This document shows, in pieces, positions 1 through 6,328 of a stretch of 10,158 bases of DNA. This DNA is from CAZKTS01 sp964555735 (GTDB taxonomy: Bacteria; Actinomycetota; Acidimicrobiia; IMCC26256; PALSA-555). How positions within the stretch are numbered: position 1 is the first letter of the stretch; each line of letters opens with the position of its first letter. The position numbers were made by a program, and so were the translations under genes. The notes beneath the pieces were generated by a model. It searched no databases and was not told the DNA's origin. It was given only the letters and a program-made list of their open reading frames with translations. The stretch covers positions 1 to 10,158 of the forward strand of contig CAZKTS010000174.1 in assembly GCA_964555735.1 (NCBI GenBank). The letters are read 5' to 3'.

Positions 1-1
1 C

Positions 2-724
2 GGCACCATCAGCCGCCTCCGACTCCCGTCGGGGCCCGGCGTGCGCTGGGACGGCGGCTACGAAGAGGGCGACACGATCTCGCAGTACTACGACAACCTC
101 GTCGGCAAGCTCGTGGTGTGGGCACCCGATCGCGATCGCGCCATCGCGCGAGCGCGCCGGGCGCTCGGTGAGCTCGAGGTCGGCGGCATCAGCACGACCG
201 CGCCGGCGCACCTCGCCCTGCTCGGTCTCGAGGCGTTCGCCGCCGGCGAGCACTCCACCAAGTGGGTCGAGACCGAGGTCGACGACACGATCTTCGCCAC
301 CGCCGGTACGCCGGCCGCCGCGCCGGCGTCTGAGGGCGAGCCGGAGCCCGAGGCGCTCGTCGAGCGCACCGTACCGGTCGAGGTCGACGGCAAGCGCTTC
401 TCGGTCAAGGTCTGGCTCCCCGACGCGCCGGTCGGCGCGGCCCCGGCCGCCGGTGGCGCCAAGCGCGCGGCCCGCCCGCGACCTGCGAGCGCCGGTGGCG
501 GCGGTGCGGGGAGCGGCACCATCAGCGCGCCCATGCAGGGCACGATCGTGAAAGTCACCGTCGCCGAGGGCGATACGGTCGAGGCGGGCCAGAGCGTGCT
601 CGTGCTCGAGGCGATGAAGATGGAGAACCACATCAACGCCGGCATCGCGGGCACCGTCAAGGAGATCCGCGTGAAGGCCGGCGACACCGTCGGCACCGGC
701 GACGTCCTGCTCGTCATCGAGTAG
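2..724 (+). CDS. Acetyl-/propionyl-CoA carboxylase alpha subunit, C-terminal part (biotin carboxylase end + BCCP), 5'-truncated by window
   Basis: The frame is open from position 2 and ends at TAG 722-724, giving 240 residues of a larger protein whose N-terminus lies outside the window. Residues 1 to about 90 match the end of a biotin carboxylase C-terminal domain (YDNLVGKLVVW, then a HSTKWVE block). A short beta-rich segment (VEVDGKRFSVKV) and an Ala/Gly/Pro linker follow. Residues about 170-240 form a biotinyl carrier domain with the EAMKMEN motif; the lysine to be biotinylated is codon 617-619, residue 206 of this fragment. Family knowledge: the subunit carboxylates its own biotin using ATP and bicarbonate and passes CO2 to a partner carboxyltransferase acting on acetyl- or propionyl-CoA in the cytoplasm. 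Substrate cannot be told from this part; the carboxyltransferase gene is not in view. The nearby meaB fits propionyl-CoA use, which is inference. Confidence 0.93.
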   Translation, partial: GTISRLRLPSGPGVRWDGGYEEGDTISQYYDNLVGKLVVWAPDRDRAIARARRALGELEVGGISTTAPAHLALLGLEAFAAGEHSTKWVETEVDDTIFATAGTPAAAPASEGEPEPEALVERTVPVEVDGKRFSVKVWLPDAPVGAAPAAGGAKRAARPRPASAGGGGAGSGTISAPMQGTIVKVTVAEGDTVEAGQSVLVLEAMKMENHINAGIAGTVKEIRVKAGDTVGTGDVLLVIE

Positions 725-731
725 CGCCACC

Positions 732-1562
732 GTGCCCGGCGCGTCGGCACCTGATGCGTCGCTCCTCTGCGTCGACGCGTTCGCCGATGCACCGTTCCGA
801 GGCAACCCCGCGGCGGTCTGCCTCCTCGACGCCGACGACGCGCGCGTCGGGGACGAAGCGTGGATGCAGTCGCTCGCGGCAGAGATGAACCTGTCCGAGA
901 CGGCGTACGTCGTGCCCCGAGGTGCCCACGGGTTCGACCTGCGCTGGTTCACGCCCACGACCGAGGTGCCGCTGTGCGGCCACGCCACCTTGGCGAGCGC
1001 CCACGCACTGTGGGACACCGGTCGCCTCGCGGCCGACGAGCCCGCCCGCTTCCACACGCGCCGGAGCGGCGAGCTCCGCGCGTCACGCGTCGACGGCCTG
1101 ATCGCGCTCGACCTGCCCGCCACGCCGTCGGTCGCGATCGACGTGCCCGCGGACCTGGCCAACGCGCTGGGGTGCGACATCGTCGGCGTGTGGCGCAACG
1201 ACCTGCATCACCTCGTCGAGGTCGCCGACGCCGCGACGGTGCGCAGGCTCACGCCCGACATCGACGCGCTCCGAGCCGTCGACGTGCGCGCCGTCGCGGT
1301 GACCGCCGCGGGCGACGATCCCGACTACGACTTCGTCAGCCGCTTCTTCGCGCCGCGCCAGGGCATCCACGAGGACCCGGTCACCGGCAGCGCCCACACG
1401 TCGCTCGGGCCGTGGTGGGGCGAGCGCCTCACCAAGGTCGACCTCGTGGGCCACCAGGTGAGCGCACGCGGCGGCGTCGTCCACGTCCACGCCGAGCCCG
1501 GCGGGCCCCGCGTGACCGTCGCCGGCGCCGCGGTCACCGTCTGGCGCGGCTCCCTCGCCTGA
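732..1562 (+). CDS. PhzF-family isomerase/epimerase-like protein
   Basis: This is a 276-residue cytoplasmic protein of the usual PhzF length. The N-terminus reads VDAF then FRGNPAAV, as in the family. Glu56 in NLSET is the expected catalytic acid/base; CGHAT (82-86) and EDPVTGSAH (from Glu214) are the hallmark motifs of the two related half-domains. PhzF itself isomerises a dihydro-hydroxyanthranilate in phenazine synthesis, but most family members have unknown substrates and no phenazine genes are visible, so no specific reaction is assigned. The GTG start at 732 lies 7 nt after the stop of the carboxylase gene, suggesting one transcript. There is no clear Shine-Dalgarno, so translation may rely on coupling. 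A downstream start is possible, but the conserved VDAF block begins at residue 14, leaving little room. Confidence 0.88.
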   Translation: MPGASAPDASLLCVDAFADAPFRGNPAAVCLLDADDARVGDEAWMQSLAAEMNLSETAYVVPRGAHGFDLRWFTPTTEVPLCGHATLASAHALWDTGRLAADEPARFHTRRSGELRASRVDGLIALDLPATPSVAIDVPADLANALGCDIVGVWRNDLHHLVEVADAATVRRLTPDIDALRAVDVRAVAVTAAGDDPDYDFVSRFFAPRQGIHEDPVTGSAHTSLGPWWGERLTKVDLVGHQVSARGGVVHVHAEPGGPRVTVAGAAVTVWRGSLA

Positions 1563-1567
1563 CCACT

Positions 1568-1623
1568 GCGGTTCTTGGCACGTTCGACCACCGCAGCGGT
1601 CGTTCAACGTGCCAAGAACCCGC
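1568..1623. terminator. Strong hairpin between convergent genes, putative bidirectional terminator
   Basis: A perfect 15-bp inverted repeat, GGTTCTTGGCACGTT at 1570-1584 and its complement at 1606-1620, encloses an inner CGACC/GGTCG stem (1585-1589 with 1598-1602). A bulged GC pair (1568-1569 with 1622-1623) extends it outward. It lies 5 nt after the phzF-like stop and 2 nt before the stop of the opposing membrane protein gene, where a shared terminator would be expected. There is no T-tract on either strand, which is common for high-GC actinobacterial terminators. Its function is inferred from position and structure. Confidence 0.65.
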
Positions 1624-1625
1624 CG

Positions 1626-3332
1626 TCAGGTGCAGGGGCCGCCGACGGGGTCGCCCTTCGGGGCCTCGCACACCTCGATGACGACGGTGGTGGTGTCCGC
1701 GCCGAGGGTGCCGGTGATCTGCCAGCAGCCGGAGGACGGCACGTCCACGCCGCTCGGTACGAACCCGAGCGGGCCGTACCCATCGGGCACCTCTCCAGCG
1801 ACGCGCTCGTCACCGCCGAGCCGCTCGGCCCGCACCTCCACGTCACCGGCCTGCAGGCGATACCACGGCAGCTTGAGCGCGAGGGTGCCGTCGCGATTCC
1901 GCGGCGCCGCGTAGCCCCCGTCACGCGACACAGAGGTCCAGAGCGCGCCCTCCCCCACCGGCTGGCGACCGTCGCCGGCATCTGCCTCGAGCGCGAGCGG
2001 AACGTCCGGCGACGGCGCCGGCTCCGTCGTCGGGCAGACCGAGGCACCGGTCGTGCGTTCGCCCGCACGGTCCGGCGTGAACCGGAAGCCACACGGTTCG
2101 GTGCGCTCGCTGGGCTGCACGACCGGCAGCGCGCACTCGGCCGCGCTCGATTCGGGCACATCGAGCAGGGTCGCCGCCTCGGCACGCGTCATCGGCACCA
2201 CGAACAGGCCGGCGCGGAAGGGCAGCTCGCTCCGCTCGACCTTCCCGGTCTTGACGTCGTACCGGCCGAGCGTTGCCTTCGTCCCCGGGTTGCTGCCGGC
2301 ACCGAAGAAGAGCTGCGAGCCGTCGGCGGACCAGGCGAGCGAGGCCAAGCCGCGCAGACCTCGCGCGACCGTGCGCGACGAGCCGCCCTGCACGTCGATC
2401 ACCACGAGGCGACCCACGGTGTCCGCATCGATCTGTCCATCCGGCAGCGCCTGGACCGCGTACGTACGGCCGTCCGGCGAGAACACGCCATGACGCACGT
2501 CGAACGTGAGACCATCCGGCGCGCCCACCCTCCGCTCCTCGCCGCGGAGGTCGACGATGTGCAGCTCTCGGCACGTGGTCGGACACCACGTGAAGCGGGA
2601 GCCACTCGAGGTCCCGACGATCGCAGGTTCGTTCCCGTACGGCTGCTCGTCACCGACCGCGGGGATCAGGACGCGCGCCCCGTCCGGCGACTCGAACACG
2701 AGGCCGTCGTCGACGCCAGTGACCGCGAACGCGTCGGGGCCCACGAACGCGGGATCCGGGGTGACGGTCGGGACGATCGGCCTCCCGTCGAGGTCGACTC
2801 GCGCGTACGCGCCGCTCCCGTCCGGTCTCGGATACTCCGCGAGCCACACGGAGTCTGGCTCGGTCGCCGGGATCGCGAGCGCGCGTGAGCGCAGCAGTCG
2901 AGAAGGCCCGCCGTCGAAGGGCACGGCGTAGACGTCGTCCCAGCCGACGATGAACGAATCGCCGCTGCGGAACAGGCGCGGCTGCTGGTCGCCCGCGCGC
3001 TGGCCGTCCAGCACCCGGCGTACGACGCGCGAGCGGTCGAGGTCGACGAGCTGCACGCCGTCGTAGCCGTCGTCGAACGCGAGCACCGTGCCGGTCCGGG
3101 TCGAGAAGAGGCCCTGTCGATCGGCAGGACCGACCACGACCGACGGCCCGTCGCCACGGTCGAGCAGCGTGACCGCGCCGGTGACCGCGAGCGCGATCGC
3201 GAGCACGCCCGCACCGAGACGCACACCAAGTCGCCGCTGGCGCCGCGCTCGCACGTGGCGCCGAACGTCCGCGGGGTCGACGGCCGGCGGTGCGCCGACC
3301 GCCTCGTCGAGGAGCTCACGGAGCAGCGGCAT
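1626..3332 (-). CDS. Single-pass membrane protein with extracytoplasmic beta-propeller-like domain, partner of the ECF sigma factor
   Basis: This 568-residue protein is not a named family that I recognise. Residues 1-35 are a short, Arg-rich cytoplasmic segment, followed by one hydrophobic helix at about 38-57 (LGAGVLAIALAVTGAVTLL). The remainder should lie outside the membrane. It contains propeller-like repeats such as FSPDGRTYAV and LAWSADGSQLFFG, resembling TolB/WD40-type blades, then a C-terminal region of about 170 residues. Eight cysteines occur, all beyond the helix (including WCPTTC and the C-terminal GPCT), which would suit disulfides in an oxidising compartment. The ATG at 3332 overlaps the sigma gene end by 17 nt and has a GAGGTG ribosome site 7 nt upstream. 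Gene order suggests an anti-sigma or sensor role, but no zinc-type anti-sigma motif (HxxxCxxC) is present, so the role is inference. Confidence 0.8.
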   Translation of the reverse strand: MPLLRELLDEAVGAPPAVDPADVRRHVRARRQRRLGVRLGAGVLAIALAVTGAVTLLDRGDGPSVVVGPADRQGLFSTRTGTVLAFDDGYDGVQLVDLDRSRVVRRVLDGQRAGDQQPRLFRSGDSFIVGWDDVYAVPFDGGPSRLLRSRALAIPATEPDSVWLAEYPRPDGSGAYARVDLDGRPIVPTVTPDPAFVGPDAFAVTGVDDGLVFESPDGARVLIPAVGDEQPYGNEPAIVGTSSGSRFTWCPTTCRELHIVDLRGEERRVGAPDGLTFDVRHGVFSPDGRTYAVQALPDGQIDADTVGRLVVIDVQGGSSRTVARGLRGLASLAWSADGSQLFFGAGSNPGTKATLGRYDVKTGKVERSELPFRAGLFVVPMTRAEAATLLDVPESSAAECALPVVQPSERTEPCGFRFTPDRAGERTTGASVCPTTEPAPSPDVPLALEADAGDGRQPVGEGALWTSVSRDGGYAAPRNRDGTLALKLPWYRLQAGDVEVRAERLGGDERVAGEVPDGYGPLGFVPSGVDVPSSGCWQITGTLGADTTTVVIEVCEAPKGDPVGGPCT

Positions 3333-3876
3333 CGGGCATCACCTCGTCATCCGGCGCACCCTCGGGCGCGTCAACGTCGTCGTCATCGGTGGCGTCCAGG
3401 CCTTGCTCGCGCAAGCGCGTGAGCGCCTGGTGGGTGAGCGCGCGCACCGTGCCGGGCGCACAGTCGAGGACCTCGGCCGCTTCGTCGACCGAGAGTCCGC
3501 CGTAGAAGCGCGCGACGACCGCGGCGCGCTGCCGCGTCGGCAGCTCGGCGACCAGCCGTCGCACGGTGACTGCGGTCGCGGAGTCCTCCGCCTCTTGCAC
3601 ACCCGACGTCTGCGACGCGAGTCGGCGCAGTCCTCGCCGCTCGGCTGCCCGGCGACGGAACCGCGACCGAGCGAGGTTCAGGCCCACCCGGTAGACCCAC
3701 GCCTCGGGCGACGCCATCACGCCGACGTGCGCCCACCGCTCGAGCGCCCGAGCGAGCGCCTCCTGGGCCAGCTCCTCGCCCGCCCCGCGGTCACCGCAGT
3801 AGAGCGTGAGTGAACCCGCGAGACGCGGGCCCACGGCCTCGCAGAACTCATCGGGATCGCGCACTTCGGTCACCAC
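3316..3876 (-). CDS. ECF (extracytoplasmic function) RNA polymerase sigma factor, SigE-like
   Basis: This 186-residue protein has the two-domain layout of ECF sigma factors. Region 2 is at about 8-80, with EELAQEALARALERW followed by PEAWVYRVGLNLARSRFRRR. Region 4 is at about 108-158, with LPTRQRAAVVARFYGGLSVDE and a helix-turn-helix ending in TVRALTHQALTRLR. A 26-residue acidic tail follows (four consecutive Asp at about 164-167), which is atypical and could hold a regulatory contact. The protein would direct RNA polymerase to a small regulon; the inducing signal is unknown. The GTG start at 3876 is immediately followed by a second GTG (3873) in frame, and no Shine-Dalgarno is visible. A 10-bp hairpin ends 4 nt upstream. 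The downstream membrane protein overlaps by 17 nt, implying co-translation as a regulatory pair. Confidence 0.9.
   Translation of the reverse strand: MVTEVRDPDEFCEAVGPRLAGSLTLYCGDRGAGEELAQEALARALERWAHVGVMASPEAWVYRVGLNLARSRFRRRAAERRGLRRLASQTSGVQEAEDSATAVTVRRLVAELPTRQRAAVVARFYGGLSVDEAAEVLDCAPGTVRALTHQALTRLREQGLDATDDDDVDAPEGAPDDEVMPDAAAP
3340..3345 (-). promoter_or_regulatory. Ribosome binding site GAGGTG for the membrane propeller gene
   Basis: GAGGTG on the minus strand lies 7 nt upstream of the ATG at 3332, inside the last codons of the sigma gene. It supports this start for the membrane protein. The sigma gene itself has no such site, so the downstream gene carries its own initiation signal despite the overlap. 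Confidence 0.6.
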
Positions 3877-3880
3877 GGGA

Positions 3881-3903
3881 GAGAGACGCCCGAGGCGCCT
3901 CTC
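3881..3903 (-). terminator. Strand-specific hairpin between the lpdA-like and sigma genes
   Basis: Read as minus-strand RNA, GAGAGGCGCC (3903-3894) pairs with GGCGUCUCUC (3890-3881) over 10 bp around a UCG loop, with one G-U wobble. On the plus strand the same position is an A-C mismatch, so the structure favours minus-strand transcripts. It lies 40 nt after the stop of the flavoprotein gene (3943) and 4 nt before the GTG of the sigma gene. It could terminate the upstream transcript or hide the sigma start. No U-tract follows, only a pyrimidine-rich run. Confidence 0.5.
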
Positions 3904-3942
3904 ACGCTTAGGCCCGTCGCGCTGCGTGGGACTCCGATGCGG

Positions 3943-5307
3943 TCAGGATGCCGCGTCGGCCAGGGACTCGCTCAGCGTCGGGTGCACGAGCAGCGAGTCG
4001 ACGATGTCGCCGACCTTCAGTCCGTTGGTGACCGCGACGGCGACGACGCCGATGAGCTCCGCCGCGTTGCGGCCGACGATCGAGCCACCGAGGACCACGC
4101 CGGTGGCGGGGTCGGAGATGATCTTCACGAAGCCGCGCGGGTCGCCCTTGATGAGAGCTTTGGCGTTGGCACTGAACGGCACCTTGGTCGCGCGGATCTT
4201 GCGCCCGGACGCGAACGCCTCCGCCTCCGCGAGTCCGACGTCGGCGATCTCGGGCTCCGTGAACACTGCCGACGCCGCCTTCTCGTAGTCGAGGTTGCGG
4301 TGCGGACGGTTGTGCATGCCCATGAGGTGCTCGGCGATCTTGCGTCCTTGCATCGCCGCCACCGACGACAGCGGCAGCTTCCCCGAGACGTCGCCGATCG
4401 CGTAGATGTGCGGCACGCTCGACAAGCAGTTGTGGTTGACGGTGACGTAGCCACCCTGGTCGAGCTCGACCCCGGCCTCGGCCAGGCCGAGACCCTCGGT
4501 GTTGGGGACGGAGCCGACTGCGAGGACGACGTGCGACGTCTCCACGACGCGGCCGTCCTCGCAGGTGACGCGCACGACGTTGCCGTCGCGCTCGATCGCG
4601 GTGGCGCGTGCGCCCTTGAGCAGTGACACCCCCCGGTCGAGGAACGCCTCTTCCAGGACGGCGGCCACCTCGGGATCCTTGATGGGCAGCACCTGCTGGC
4701 GCGAGACGAGCAGCGTGACCTTCGAGCCGAGCGAGTCGAACATGTGCGTGAACTCGACGCCGGTGACGCCGGACCCGATCACCGCCACGTGCTCGGGTAC
4801 CTCGGGCGGTGGGTAGCAGTGACGGGTGGTGAGCACGCGCTCGCCGTCGACGGGCGCGAAGTCCGGCACCCGCGGTCGGGAGCCGGTGGCGACCACCACG
4901 AAGTCGGCCGCCAGCTCCTCGGTGGTGCCGTCGGCGGACTCGACGACGACCCGGTGAGGGTCCGCCAGGCGCGCCGTCCCCATCACGAGGCGGACGCCCT
5001 GGGAGCCGAGCAGCTCGCAGATCGAGTCGTGGAGGCGGGACTCGATCGACTCGATCCGGGTCTTCAGGGCATCGACGTCGAGGGTGCCGGTGGCCTGGAG
5101 GCCCATCGCCGACGCCCGCCCCAGCTCCGCCAGCTCGCCACCGGTGGCGATCAGGGCCTTCGACGGGATGCAGTCCCAGAGGTGCGCGGCGCCGCCGATC
5201 GTCTCGCGTTCGACGAGGGTCACCTCGGCGCCGAGGGTCGCGGCGACCGTCGCGCAGGTGTTGCCCGCGGGTCCGCCCCCGATGATCACGACCTTCGTGC
5301 TCTCCAC
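3943..5307 (-). CDS. lpdA: LpdA-like flavoprotein, probable NAD(P)H:quinone oxidoreductase of the disulfide reductase family
   Basis: This 454-residue protein has the full-length flavoprotein disulfide reductase fold. It shows an FAD-binding GGGPAG at 10-15, an NAD(P)-binding GSGVTG at 178-183, a YAIGDV second FAD motif, and a C-terminal dimerisation domain. The redox motif is altered: the classical C-x4-C pair is Ala41...Cys46 (GGAAHLWDCIPSK), so a dithiol/disulfide cycle is not possible. The C-terminal HPTLSE keeps the His442-Glu447 dyad of true lipoamide dehydrogenases. Known: M. tuberculosis LpdA (Rv3303c) lacks the same cysteine, cannot reduce lipoyl substrates, and instead reduces quinones with NAD(P)H. 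By analogy a quinone reductase or transhydrogenase-like role is more likely than a place in a 2-oxoacid dehydrogenase complex. The GTG start at 5307 is preceded by a TAGCCT placed for leaderless transcription. It is monocistronic or upstream of the sigma gene. Confidence 0.88.
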   Translation of the reverse strand: MESTKVVIIGGGPAGNTCATVAATLGAEVTLVERETIGGAAHLWDCIPSKALIATGGELAELGRASAMGLQATGTLDVDALKTRIESIESRLHDSICELLGSQGVRLVMGTARLADPHRVVVESADGTTEELAADFVVVATGSRPRVPDFAPVDGERVLTTRHCYPPPEVPEHVAVIGSGVTGVEFTHMFDSLGSKVTLLVSRQQVLPIKDPEVAAVLEEAFLDRGVSLLKGARATAIERDGNVVRVTCEDGRVVETSHVVLAVGSVPNTEGLGLAEAGVELDQGGYVTVNHNCLSSVPHIYAIGDVSGKLPLSSVAAMQGRKIAEHLMGMHNRPHRNLDYEKAASAVFTEPEIADVGLAEAEAFASGRKIRATKVPFSANAKALIKGDPRGFVKIISDPATGVVLGGSIVGRNAAELIGVVAVAVTNGLKVGDIVDSLLVHPTLSESLADAAS

Positions 5308-5362
5308 GGAACAAGGCTACGCGACGTCCGTCCGGATCCCCTGATCCCCCTACGCTCACGCG
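5308..5362. promoter_or_regulatory. Divergent promoter region between the lpdA-like and galT-like genes
   Basis: This 55-bp gap separates two divergent start codons. Each start is preceded at exactly 6 nt by a TANNNT hexamer: TAGCCT (minus strand, 5319-5314) before the GTG at 5307, and TACGCT (plus strand, 5351-5356) before the ATG at 5363. That is the geometry of leaderless actinobacterial mRNAs, and neither gene has a Shine-Dalgarno. No convincing -35 is visible on either side. With about 31 bp between the hexamers the two polymerase footprints would overlap. A direct repeat GATCCCC (5335-5341 and 5343-5349) and a GGATCC palindrome lie between and could be an operator, which is weak. Confidence 0.55.
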
Positions 5363-6328
5363 ATGAGCGAGCTGCGCCTCGACGCGCTGACCGGTCGGCT
5401 CGTCCTGCTCGTCCCCGGCCGCGCCGCGCGCCCCCACTCTTCTCGGTCGCTCGCTGCGGAGCGGGATACCCGCCCCGCGGACGCTCGCTCCCTGGATCGT
5501 GGTTGTGCGTTCTGTGCCGGGAACGAGACCGACACACCGCCCGAGACGGTGCGCGTCGGCCCGGGAGACGCTGACACGCCAGGGTGGCGCGTGCGGGTCG
5601 TGCCCAACCTCTACCCGATCCTCGGCGGACCGGACGCGGGAGCCGGCGCGACCGGCGCGCACGAGGTGATCGTCCTGTCGCCCGACCACGAGCGCGACTT
5701 CGGCGCGCTCGACGACCAGCAGGCCGTCGAGGTCCTGACCGTCCTGCAGGAACGATCCCGCTTCCACGCCGCGGCGGGACGCGCGTACGTGCAGATCCTG
5801 ATCAACCAGGGTCGCGAAGCCGGCGCGTCGCTCGCGCACCCGCACGCACAGCTGCTCGCCCTCGACTTCGTGCCGCCGGCGGTGAGCGTCGCGGTCGAAC
5901 GCTTCGCGGCGACCGACATCGACCTCGTCCTCGGCGACCAGGCGACGGCCGCGGGCGCCGACGCCGGCGTGGTCACGGGTGACGAGGTGCGTGCCTGGTG
6001 CCCCACCGGGGCCGCGTCACCGTTCGAGACCCGCATCGCCACCATGAAGGGCGCCGCCCGCTTCGCCGACGCGAGCGACGGGGAGATCCTCGGGACTGCG
6101 CTGGTGCTGCGCGACGTGCTCGCACGCCTGGCCCGGGTGCTCGGCACGGTCCCCTACAACGTCGTGCTGCACGACGCGCCGACGGAGGGCACGGCCGATT
6201 ACCACTGGTGGTTCGAGATCTCGCCGCGCACGTCGGTCGTCGCGGGCTTCGAGCTCGGCACCGGCGTGCTCGTCAACACCGTCGACCCCGCCGAGGCCGC
6301 CCGCCAGCTCCGGGAGGCCCAAGCGTGA
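5363..6328 (+). CDS. galT: GalT-family (HIT superfamily) sugar-1-phosphate nucleotidyltransferase
   Basis: This 321-residue protein is slightly shorter than typical bacterial galactose-1-phosphate uridylyltransferases. The N-terminus has the LTGRLVLLVPGRAARP block, a Cys48-x2-Cys51 (CAFCAGNE) likely binding zinc, and GWRVRVVPNLYP. The catalytic segment NQGREAGASLAHPHAQ includes His159-Pro-His161-x-Gln163; His161 is the expected nucleophile that carries the nucleotidyl group. His281 in YHWWFEISPR and the ending GFELGTGVLVNTV match the second HIT-like half. Family reaction: exchange of UMP between UDP-glucose and galactose-1-phosphate. Related proteins use other sugars or ADP-glucose, and no galK or galE is nearby, so substrate is open. 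The ATG at 5363 is leaderless-like (TACGCT 6 nt upstream). The stop overlaps the next gene's start by 4 nt. Confidence 0.85.
   Translation: MSELRLDALTGRLVLLVPGRAARPHSSRSLAAERDTRPADARSLDRGCAFCAGNETDTPPETVRVGPGDADTPGWRVRVVPNLYPILGGPDAGAGATGAHEVIVLSPDHERDFGALDDQQAVEVLTVLQERSRFHAAAGRAYVQILINQGREAGASLAHPHAQLLALDFVPPAVSVAVERFAATDIDLVLGDQATAAGADAGVVTGDEVRAWCPTGAASPFETRIATMKGAARFADASDGEILGTALVLRDVLARLARVLGTVPYNVVLHDAPTEGTADYHWWFEISPRTSVVAGFELGTGVLVNTVDPAEAARQLREAQA
6312..6317 (+). promoter_or_regulatory. Ribosome binding site GGGAGG for the SRPBCC gene
   Basis: GGGAGG lies 7 nt before the GTG at 6325, within the last codons of the galT-like gene. It decides the start of the downstream gene: GTG at 6325 overlapping the TGA as GTGA, rather than the second in-frame GTG at 6331. 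Confidence 0.65.

Noticed and set aside
732..1562. A phenazine biosynthesis cluster
   Set aside because: Only a generic PhzF-family protein is present. No other phz-like gene lies in the window, and the family is widespread outside phenazine producers.
1575..2888. A 437-codon open frame on the plus strand
   Set aside because: It lies antisense to the membrane propeller gene and starts inside the hairpin. Its translation has no domain signal, while the minus-strand frame has a helix, propeller motifs and a ribosome site.
3904..3942. ECF-type autoregulated promoter (GGA-rich -35, CGT -10) before the sigma gene
   Set aside because: A GGAGTC and a CGTG occur on the minus strand but the spacing is too long (about 23 nt) for the usual ECF promoter, so it is not claimed.
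3943..5307. Naming the flavoprotein a lipoamide dehydrogenase E3 subunit
   Set aside because: One of the two redox cysteines is missing (Ala41), so lipoyl dithiol oxidation is not expected. No 2-oxoacid dehydrogenase genes are adjacent.
3908..5845. A 645-codon open frame on the minus strand
   Set aside because: It overlaps the lpdA-like gene and the start of the galT-like gene in another frame and has arginine-rich, low-complexity translation typical of GC-rich shadow frames. The overlapping genes have clear family motifs.
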